The position numbers and the translations under genes were made by a program. From Bacteroidales bacterium (GTDB taxonomy: Bacteria > Bacteroidota > Bacteroidia > Bacteroidales > UBA12077): a stretch of 42,396 bases of DNA. Positions within the stretch are counted from its first letter, which is position 1. Every line of letters starts with the position of its first letter. This document shows positions 1 to 6,761 of the stretch, one piece after another. A model generated the notes under the pieces. It ran no database searches, was not told where the DNA came from, and was given only the letters and a program-made list of their open reading frames with translations. The stretch spans positions 1-42,396 of the forward strand of contig JAGXLL010000020.1 in assembly GCA_018334675.1 (NCBI GenBank). The letters are read 5' to 3'.

Positions 1-2
1 CG

Positions 3-1976
3 GTGCTGGCCAGTCTGCTTTATGACCTGGTCAGAAGAAACAAGATGAGCCTCAATGAGCTGGACAAGAAATACGGACGCAAGGTGCGGGAGATCGTGGA
101 AGGGTTGCTCAAGATCTTTGATGTTAAAGAAAACGAATCCAATTATCAACCGGAAAATTTCAGGAACCTGCTGCTGACCCTTTCCAGCGACATCCGGGTG
201 ATCCTCATTCGCCTGGCTATTCTTCTTGATGAGATGCGGCGCATGAATTACATGCCCACCGATTATCAGGTCGAAACATCCATGCAGACCTTTACCCTTT
301 ATGCTCCCCTGGCACATCGGCTGGGTTTATATTCCATGAAGTCGGAACTGGAGGATCTCTCGATGAAATACACCGAGAGCGAGGCTTACCGCAATATCAT
401 CAAGAAACTTCAAAACACTACCGCCCGGCGAAACCGTTTCATCAAAAAGTTTTCCGACCCCATTCGGAAAGAGCTTGACAAACAGGGCTTCTCCTATGAA
501 ATCAAGGGTCGCACCAAATCGGTTCATTCGATCTGGCGTAAGATGAAGGAGCAGAATGTACCTTTTGAACAGGTCTATGACATATTTGCCATCCGCATCA
601 TTCTGGATTCATCTCCGGATACGGAGAAGTCGGATTGCTGGAGGGTGTATTCGATCGTTTCGGATTTTTACCGCCCTAATCCGGAACGCCTGAGGGACTG
701 GATTTCCAATCCCAAATCCAATGGTTACGAGTCATTGCATACAACTGTAATTGGACCGGAGGGTAAATGGGTGGAAGTACAGATTCGTTCCCGCCGCATG
801 GATGAGATTGCCGAGAAAGGCTATGCAGCTCACTGGAAATATAAGGGCATTAAAGGGGATCAGGCCTTTGACAACTGGATGGGCAAGATCCGGGATATAC
901 TGGAGACCAGTGATGTGGCAGCCCCGGATATTGTCGATAGCTTTCGCTTGAACCTGTTGTCCAGGGAGATCTTTGTTTTTACCCCCAAAGGGGAATTGAT
1001 CAAATTGCCGGAGGGTGCCACTGTCCTGGATTTTGCCTTTGAGATTCACTCCGACCTGGGTGCGCAATGTGTAGGTGGGGTGGTCAATAATAAGAACGTG
1101 CCCATGAAGCAACCCCTTAAAAATGGGGACAGCGTAGAGATCCTGACCTCAAAGAAACAGAATCCCAAAAGCGACTGGCTGAATATGGTGGTCACCACCA
1201 AGGCCAAATCGAAGATACGACAAGCCCTGAAAGAGGAGCTCCGAAAGGAGTCTGAGCATGGCAAAGAACTGATCAAACGCCGGTTCAAGAACTGGAAGAT
1301 CCCCTTTACCCAGGACAACCTCAATAAACTGCTCAAATATTATAACATCAAGGAAGCCACCAAGTTCTTTGCTGCGGTGGAAACAGGAAAGATTGATGTC
1401 ACAGAGCTCAAGGAAGTGCTGACCGAAAAGACCCATGAGGAAAGCAAAGCGGAAAAGGAGCAATCTCAGGAGTTGCCGGCTGTATCCCAGCCACCTGCTG
1501 AAGGGGCATCCACCAGGGATTACATTATTATAGGCGACAACCTTCATGGACTCGATTATAAGCTGGCCAAATGCTGCAACCCGATCTATGGCGATGAGAT
1601 CATCGGTTTCATCACCAAAACAGAAGGCATCAAGATCCACCGCGCCTCCTGTGTTAATGCCCGCCAGCTAATATCTAAATACAATTACCGGGTGGTTGCG
1701 GCCCAATGGAAAAAGACCCGCGAGAAGACCTCTTTTCAGACCCGCATCAAGATATCCGGCATTGATGAGATTGGAATGGTCAACCGCATCTCCGACATCA
1801 TTTCCAATAATATGAAGGTGAAGATGCGCTCGATCTCCATTGATTCCGATAATGGCCTGTTTGAAGGTTATATCAATTTATACGTGGGCAGCACCAAAAA
1901 CCTGGAGGCTCTGATCAGCAAGCTGAAAAAGGAAAAGGGGATTCTTAAGGTGGTAAGAACCGATATGAAAGATTAA
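3..1976 (+). CDS. relA: RelA/SpoT-family (p)ppGpp synthetase with degenerate hydrolase domain, 5' truncated
   Basis: Long RSH protein that makes (p)ppGpp from ATP and GTP/GDP in the stringent response. The window cuts off its start: 657 residues are visible against about 730 for the family, and the GTG at 3 is only the first in-frame codon. Order seen: end of the HD domain (about 1-85), synthetase domain (about 160-290, with YESLHTTVIGP and EVQIRS), TGS domain (about 320-385), a Cys-containing region with KCCNPIYGDE (about 525-555), and a C-terminal ACT domain. The synthetase loop reads RLRD, close to the RXKD of bifunctional enzymes rather than the EXDD of RelA. The hydrolase motif HDxxED is replaced by YDLVRR, and the later LADRxHNMRT stretch reads LAILLDEMRRM. 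From family knowledge this should abolish hydrolysis, so I infer a synthetase-dominant enzyme. The first HD histidines lie outside the window. Confidence 0.93.
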   Translation: MLASLLYDLVRRNKMSLNELDKKYGRKVREIVEGLLKIFDVKENESNYQPENFRNLLLTLSSDIRVILIRLAILLDEMRRMNYMPTDYQVETSMQTFTLYAPLAHRLGLYSMKSELEDLSMKYTESEAYRNIIKKLQNTTARRNRFIKKFSDPIRKELDKQGFSYEIKGRTKSVHSIWRKMKEQNVPFEQVYDIFAIRIILDSSPDTEKSDCWRVYSIVSDFYRPNPERLRDWISNPKSNGYESLHTTVIGPEGKWVEVQIRSRRMDEIAEKGYAAHWKYKGIKGDQAFDNWMGKIRDILETSDVAAPDIVDSFRLNLLSREIFVFTPKGELIKLPEGATVLDFAFEIHSDLGAQCVGGVVNNKNVPMKQPLKNGDSVEILTSKKQNPKSDWLNMVVTTKAKSKIRQALKEELRKESEHGKELIKRRFKNWKIPFTQDNLNKLLKYYNIKEATKFFAAVETGKIDVTELKEVLTEKTHEESKAEKEQSQELPAVSQPPAEGASTRDYIIIGDNLHGLDYKLAKCCNPIYGDEIIGFITKTEGIKIHRASCVNARQLISKYNYRVVAAQWKKTREKTSFQTRIKISGIDEIGMVNRISDIISNNMKVKMRSISIDSDNGLFEGYINLYVGSTKNLEALISKLKKEKGILKVVRTDMKD

Positions 1977-2005
1977 CTGACGTACTAAAATGACATAATA
2001 AGGCG

Positions 2006-2034
2006 TTTATAGAACAAATTTTTGTGTACATTTG
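2006..2034 (+). promoter_or_regulatory. Candidate Bacteroidota sigma promoter for 2057 gene
   Basis: TACATTTG at 2027-2034 fits the -7 consensus TAnnTTTG exactly. A TTTA at 2006-2009 could serve as the -33 box, although the 17-bp spacing is slightly short. Initiation about 7 bp downstream would leave a leader of roughly 15 nt before the ATG at 2057. Confidence 0.5.
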
Positions 2035-2056
2035 TTGGTAGTAAAAATGCTGTGTT

Positions 2057-2716
2057 ATGAAACAATTGATCTATACACTTGTTTTGCTGGGGGTCCCATT
2101 TTTGGCAGCGGCTCAGCAATATCAGATGCTTCCCAATTTCTACCGGCCCCTGGATCCCTCTTTCCTCCAACAGGCCAGACAGGAGGGCAATGATAAGGTG
2201 GATTTCAATATGACGGTGGGAACCGGTTTTTCTTCCTTTGGAGGGCAATCGGCCCTGAATTCATGGGTAGCTCCGAGTATTGGCTACCAGGTCAATCCAA
2301 ACCTCAGGGTTCAGTTTACAGGTGTGTTGGCCAATACCAACGCTTTGTCACCTGCCAGTTCACCGGCTCAGCAGAGTGGAATGATACCCCTGAATACCGG
2401 GGGCAACACGTTCGCCTTGTCAGGCGAAGGCATTTATCAGCCCAACGATAAGTTTTACATACGGGCAGGTGGTCAATATGCCGATCGATCCATGACTCCT
2501 TTTAATCTTTACCCCCAGGGCAATCATATGAGATCCGATTATAAATCCCTGCACTTCGGGATGGGATATAAGCTCTCGGAAAACTCCAGCATTCAATTCC
2601 AAATGCAGTTCTCGGATGGTTACAATCCCTATGGCAATCCCTATATGAATTCCCTCACCAGTCCCTATGCACCGCATAACTCCTTTTCACCTTCCTACCG
2701 CCCTTATACCTGGTAG
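2057..2716 (+). CDS. Exported beta-rich hypothetical protein
   Basis: Not recognised as a named family. The 219-residue product starts with a clear signal peptide (residues 1-19, hydrophobic LVLLGVPFLAAA, likely cut before QQYQ). The rest is rich in Gly, Asn, Ser, Tyr and alternating aromatic residues, with repeated short amphipathic strands (YKSLHFGMGYKLS, SSIQFQMQFS), and it ends in Trp. This suggests a small outer-membrane beta-barrel or a surface/periplasmic beta protein; that is inference only. The last about 30 residues are low-complexity NPYGNPYMNS-type sequence. The stop is only 33 bp from the next start, so it is probably co-transcribed with the DUF3108 gene from a promoter around 2006-2034. 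Confidence 0.8.
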   Translation: MKQLIYTLVLLGVPFLAAAQQYQMLPNFYRPLDPSFLQQARQEGNDKVDFNMTVGTGFSSFGGQSALNSWVAPSIGYQVNPNLRVQFTGVLANTNALSPASSPAQQSGMIPLNTGGNTFALSGEGIYQPNDKFYIRAGGQYADRSMTPFNLYPQGNHMRSDYKSLHFGMGYKLSENSSIQFQMQFSDGYNPYGNPYMNSLTSPYAPHNSFSPSYRPYTW

Positions 2717-2749
2717 ATCGCATGAGGTAAAACGCCAGATGATGTCTTT

Positions 2750-3559
2750 ATGATGCATCGATTATGGACGGGGTTGCTGCTTGTGTGGATGCCCCTCATC
2801 GCCATTTCTCAGTCTCCATCGCACAGGGCTTTTCGCCCTGGTGAACGCGTTGAATACAAAGCCTATTATAACTGGGGTTTTATCTGGATCCATGCCGGCA
2901 ATGTACGTTTTACCGTCAAGCAGGAACAACGAAACAACCCGGGTGCCTTGCGCTTGAATGCCTATGGAAAATCTCTGAAATCATATGACTGGGTCTTCAA
3001 GGTACGCGATAGGTTTCAGTCGGTGGTCCGGGAAAATGACCTGTACCCCCTTCAATTTATCCGCGATACCTACGAAGGAGGGTATGCCGTGGATAATCAA
3101 TACATCTTCGATCATAACCGGCAGAAGATCTACTCACAGGTGGATAACTCAAAAGAGGATTACCGGGAAGACACCCTGGATTTTAAGCCACCGGTCTTCG
3201 ATGTGCTTACCGCCATCTATCATGCCCGAAACCTGGATTTTACGCAATACAACATCGATGAAAAGATCTCCCTTTCCCTGATCATCGACAATGAGATCTA
3301 CGAGCTCTACCTGCGCTATCAGGGCAAAGAACGCATCAAAATACCCGGAGACAGACATTACAATTGCATTAAATTTTCCGCTATGCTGGTAGAAGGAACC
3401 ATTTTCAGCGGCGGGGAACACCTTTCTGTATGGGTGACCGATGACAAGAACCGCGTTCCTGTGATGGTAAAAGCCAAAATCCTGGTTGGTTCTGTAAAAG
3501 CCATCCTTCAGTCGGCCCACAAGCTGAAGCATCCCTCTGTTTTATCTGAACAATATTAG
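2750..3559 (+). CDS. DUF3108 domain exported protein
   Basis: The 269-residue protein has a signal peptide (MMHRLWTGLLLVWMPLIAIS, likely cut before QSPSH). The mature part opens with FRPGERVEYKAYYNWGFIWIHAGNVRF, which is the start typical of DUF3108 proteins of Bacteroidota and Proteobacteria: a periplasmic beta-sheet fold of unknown function with a WG-I-HAG core. The C-terminal half keeps the family pattern of a sheet ending in LSVWVTDDKNRVPVMVKAKILVGSVKA. Two ATGs are adjacent (2750 and 2753), and either could be used. It follows the small exported-protein gene with a 33-bp gap, so a two-gene envelope operon is likely. No enzymatic motif is seen. Confidence 0.82.
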   Translation: MMHRLWTGLLLVWMPLIAISQSPSHRAFRPGERVEYKAYYNWGFIWIHAGNVRFTVKQEQRNNPGALRLNAYGKSLKSYDWVFKVRDRFQSVVRENDLYPLQFIRDTYEGGYAVDNQYIFDHNRQKIYSQVDNSKEDYREDTLDFKPPVFDVLTAIYHARNLDFTQYNIDEKISLSLIIDNEIYELYLRYQGKERIKIPGDRHYNCIKFSAMLVEGTIFSGGEHLSVWVTDDKNRVPVMVKAKILVGSVKAILQSAHKLKHPSVLSEQY

Positions 3560-3711
3560 CAGCTGAATAATAACTGCTTACAATTCCACGCCCTTCGAAG
3601 CTGTCATCATTTTTTCAACTTACTGTAAATCAATATTTTGTTTGTGGCATAATCATTGCAAAATTGAGGGAAATTTCATATATTAAGGTCAACCTCTAAA
3701 ATCGATAGCAT

Positions 3712-6165
3712 ATGAATAATCAGCAAGATGGCAGCAACAATAATCAACAACAAGGACAGGGATCCGGACAGGTGCAGGGGGGACAGGCCCATCAAATATC
3801 ATCGGATCTGGCGATGGTATCCGACATGTTGCCTGACAACTTAACAGTTTTGCCCACTGAAACCCGGCCATTTTTTCCGGGTATCACCGTACCCATGACC
3901 TTCTCCGGTGACCGGTTCATAGAAACCATCAAGAAAATCGCCAACAGCAATCAGCCTTTCCTGGGACTGGTCCTGATCAAAGAGATGAATCAGGAAGATT
4001 ATCTTCAGTCTGAGCTTTATGAAGTAGGAACGGTGGTGCGCATTCTCAAGATCGTTCCCGTGGAGGACCACAGCATTCAGGTGTTGGTGCAGGGTCTGGA
4101 ACGTTTCTCCCGTCTAAAGACCATTCGTACCGATCCGGCTATTGAATGGCAGGTGGAATATTACAGCGATCCCAACGAAAAGCCCGGTGAGGAGCTCAAG
4201 GCCTACACCCTATCCATTGTCTCCTCGGTAAAGGAGTTGCTCAAGCTGAACCCGGTCTTCCAGGAACAGATCAAGATGGTGCTCAATCAGATCAGCATCG
4301 AGAAGCCCGGCATGCTCATGGACCTGATTGCTTCGATGATGACTGCCGACGGCGAGAAGTTGCAGGATATTCTGGCCACTTACAACCTGTATAACCGGGG
4401 TGAGAAGCTGCTGGTGCTCCTGAAGGAAGAGATAGAACGTTCACAGATACAAGAGGAAATTCAGAAACAGATCAATGAGAAGGTATCCAAGCAGCAGCGG
4501 GAATTTTTCCTGCGCGAGCAGTTGAAGGTGATCAAGAAAGAGCTGGGCATGGAGAAAGACGACAAGGAGTCGGAAATCCAAAAATTCCGTGACCGCATCA
4601 AGAACCTGAAGCTGACCAAAGAGGCTTCGGATGTGATCCATGAAGAGATCGACAAGCTTCAGGTATTAGAGCCCAGTTCGTCAGAGTTTCAGGTTACCCG
4701 GGCCTATCTGAACACCCTCACCGAGTTGCCCTGGGGCATTTACAGCCAGGACCGCCTGGATATTGAAGAAGCCCGAAGGATCCTGGATCGCGACCATTAT
4801 GGTTTGAAGGATGTGAAAAACCGCATATTGGAGTTTATCAGCACGGTGATTAAAAAAGGTAAACATACAGGAACCATTCTTTGCCTGGTAGGCCCCCCCG
4901 GCGTGGGTAAGACCTCGGTGGGGCGATCCATTGCCGACTCGATGAACCGGAAGTTCTTCCGTTTCTCGGTGGGTGGCATGCGCGATGAGGCGGAGATCAA
5001 AGGTCACAGAAGAACCTATATCGGTGCCATGCCCGGCAAGGTGATCCAGAGCCTCAAGCGCACCCAAACATCAAATCCCGTGATCATGCTTGATGAGATC
5101 GACAAGATGGGTGTCAGTTTCCAGGGTGATCCGGCTTCAGCCTTGCTGGAGGTGCTCGACCCGGAACAAAACAAGGATTTTCTGGATCATTATCTGGATG
5201 TGCGTTATGACCTCTCGAACATTCTGTTCATCACCACAGCCAACCAGTTGGACACCATACCCCAGGCTTTGCTAGACCGCATGGAAGTGATCAAGCTGCC
5301 GGGCTACATCCTGGAAGAAAAGGTACAGATCGCCAAGAAGTATCTTATACCCCGTCAAATCAAGGAGCACGGGCTCAAGAAGAGCGAAGTGAACATCTCG
5401 GATGAAGCCTTGCGCCGTACAATTGACGAATATGCGCGGGAAGCAGGAGTAAGAAGCCTGGAGAAAAACATCGCCAAGATCATGCGCCAGGTCACCCTGC
5501 GACAGAGTGAATCGGGTCAGAAAACCTTCTCGGTCACCAAAAACAACCTGGAGAAGTACCTGGGTAAGCCGGTCTTCACTACCGAACAGCTCTATTCCAG
5601 GGACCTGCCGGGTGTATCACTGGGGCTGGCCTGGACATCTATGGGCGGAACCACCATGTATGTGGAAGCATCCTCGGTGAAAAGCAAGAATGCCGGCTTC
5701 AAACAAACAGGGCAGCTCGGCAGGGTCATGCAGGAATCCTCGGAGATTGCCTACAGCTATGTCCGCTCTATGTGCTGTGAACAGGAGCAACAGCAAAACG
5801 GACTGGCCCAGTACTTCAAGGACAATTTCATTCACCTGCATGTACCCGCAGGAGCTACACCGAAAGATGGCCCCAGCGCCGGCATTACCATGGCCCTGGC
5901 CATCTATTCCCTGGCAACCAATAAACCCGTGAGAAGGGATGTGGCCATGACCGGTGAACTGACCCTTACAGGCAAGGTTCTGCCTATCGGCGGTATAAGA
6001 GAAAAGACGATCGCAGCCCGAAGAGTGGGTGTCTTCAACCTGATATTTCCCAAGGACAACCAAAAGGATTTCGAAGACCTGCCCGATTACCTGAAGAAAG
6101 GCATCAAACCCCATTTTGTCGATTACTTCGCCGATGTGCTTAAAGTGGTCTATAACAACAAATAA
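3712..6165 (+). CDS. lon: ATP-dependent Lon protease
   Basis: Cytoplasmic AAA+ serine protease that degrades misfolded and regulatory proteins. At 817 residues it is a full-length LonA. After a Gln/Gly/Asn-rich N-terminal tail (1-25) comes the LAN substrate-binding domain (about 45-250), a coiled-coil helical region (about 255-345, QREFFLREQLKVIKKELG), and the AAA+ module with Walker A GPPGVGKT at 394-401 and Walker B VIMLDEIDK near 460. The C-terminal protease domain has the dyad Ser722 in DGPSAG and Lys765 in GGIREK; their 43-residue spacing matches E. coli Lon. It stands alone, with 152 bp of AT-rich DNA before it and a strong hairpin 32 bp after the stop. No CIRCE-type heat-shock operator was seen upstream. 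The ATG at 3712 has no good Shine-Dalgarno site, as is usual in this phylum. Confidence 0.98.
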   Translation: MNNQQDGSNNNQQQGQGSGQVQGGQAHQISSDLAMVSDMLPDNLTVLPTETRPFFPGITVPMTFSGDRFIETIKKIANSNQPFLGLVLIKEMNQEDYLQSELYEVGTVVRILKIVPVEDHSIQVLVQGLERFSRLKTIRTDPAIEWQVEYYSDPNEKPGEELKAYTLSIVSSVKELLKLNPVFQEQIKMVLNQISIEKPGMLMDLIASMMTADGEKLQDILATYNLYNRGEKLLVLLKEEIERSQIQEEIQKQINEKVSKQQREFFLREQLKVIKKELGMEKDDKESEIQKFRDRIKNLKLTKEASDVIHEEIDKLQVLEPSSSEFQVTRAYLNTLTELPWGIYSQDRLDIEEARRILDRDHYGLKDVKNRILEFISTVIKKGKHTGTILCLVGPPGVGKTSVGRSIADSMNRKFFRFSVGGMRDEAEIKGHRRTYIGAMPGKVIQSLKRTQTSNPVIMLDEIDKMGVSFQGDPASALLEVLDPEQNKDFLDHYLDVRYDLSNILFITTANQLDTIPQALLDRMEVIKLPGYILEEKVQIAKKYLIPRQIKEHGLKKSEVNISDEALRRTIDEYAREAGVRSLEKNIAKIMRQVTLRQSESGQKTFSVTKNNLEKYLGKPVFTTEQLYSRDLPGVSLGLAWTSMGGTTMYVEASSVKSKNAGFKQTGQLGRVMQESSEIAYSYVRSMCCEQEQQQNGLAQYFKDNFIHLHVPAGATPKDGPSAGITMALAIYSLATNKPVRRDVAMTGELTLTGKVLPIGGIREKTIAARRVGVFNLIFPKDNQKDFEDLPDYLKKGIKPHFVDYFADVLKVVYNNK

Positions 6166-6197
6166 CCCCCATACAGGGAGTTATTTCCGTTGATACC

Positions 6198-6231
6198 AAC
6201 CTGACCGGCCTTGGCCTGTGCCGGTCAGGTT
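6198..6231 (+). terminator. Hairpin terminator after lon
   Basis: A 12-bp perfect stem (6198-6209 with 6220-6231, core CCTGACCGGC) with a 10-nt loop lies 32 bp after the lon stop. It is followed by a moderately T-rich stretch. The weak U-tract makes efficiency uncertain. Confidence 0.7.
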
Positions 6232-6425
6232 CTATTTGAATCCCTGTTGAATGAAGGCCCCTTCTTCATCGGGCTAAACTAATTCTACTTTATTTAAATT
6301 CTATTTTACAATGAATTACACAGATTTACCTAAACGAATATTTGAATAAAATGCATCCCCAAACCGATATTTTGCAACGTTAGATCCCCATTCATTCCAA
6401 ACCAGATGGAATTCAGGCATCAAAA

Positions 6426-6467
6426 ATTCCGGCAACCACCTGCCCCGTACTAAAAAATTGCCGGAAT
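6426..6467. repeat. Inverted repeat, 10-bp arms
   Basis: ATTCCGGCAA at 6426-6435 is the exact reverse complement of TTGCCGGAAT at 6458-6467, with a 22-nt spacer that contains an A6 run. It lies in the middle of the non-coding gap after lon and could be an RNA hairpin or the remnant of a small repeat element. Confidence 0.5.
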
Positions 6468-6621
6468 GGGGAACCTGCACATCGCCACCCGGTGGCACCT
6501 TCCCCCCGGAATCCCGGAGAGCAGGGTGGATTGTAAATAAATAAAATAATTCCAACTAATTATCTATTAATAACATACAGGATACAATTAACGTATTATT
6601 TTAATGTATGTGGATGGTATT

Positions 6622-6629
6622 TATATTTG
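6622..6629 (+). promoter_or_regulatory. Candidate -7 promoter element for the FAD/Fe-S oxidase gene
   Basis: TATATTTG matches TAnnTTTG in full. The expected -33 position (about 6599-6602) holds only T-rich sequence, not TTTG. If it is used, the leader before the ATG at 6762 would be about 125 nt. Confidence 0.4.
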
Positions 6630-6761
6630 TCTGGTTAGAAGGGTAAAAAAATGCCCACTTTTTGTTTTTTTATGGGAATTCCTATTAAATTCGCAACAGG
6701 GAGAGGGTTCCTCTACAAAGCTCAGCCCGGGCGCGCGCAGGCACCTGATATGTAAATTTCC

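Larger units (their letters stand above)
6232..6761. other. 530-bp non-coding interval between lon and the FAD oxidase gene
   Basis: No credible coding frame was found: codon use is poor and the open frames here match no family. It holds an inverted repeat at 6426-6467, a tight hairpin around GCCACCCGGTGGC at 6484-6496, an AT-rich stretch at 6530-6605 and a candidate promoter near 6622. Whether any of it is a transcribed small RNA cannot be judged from sequence alone. Confidence 0.6.
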
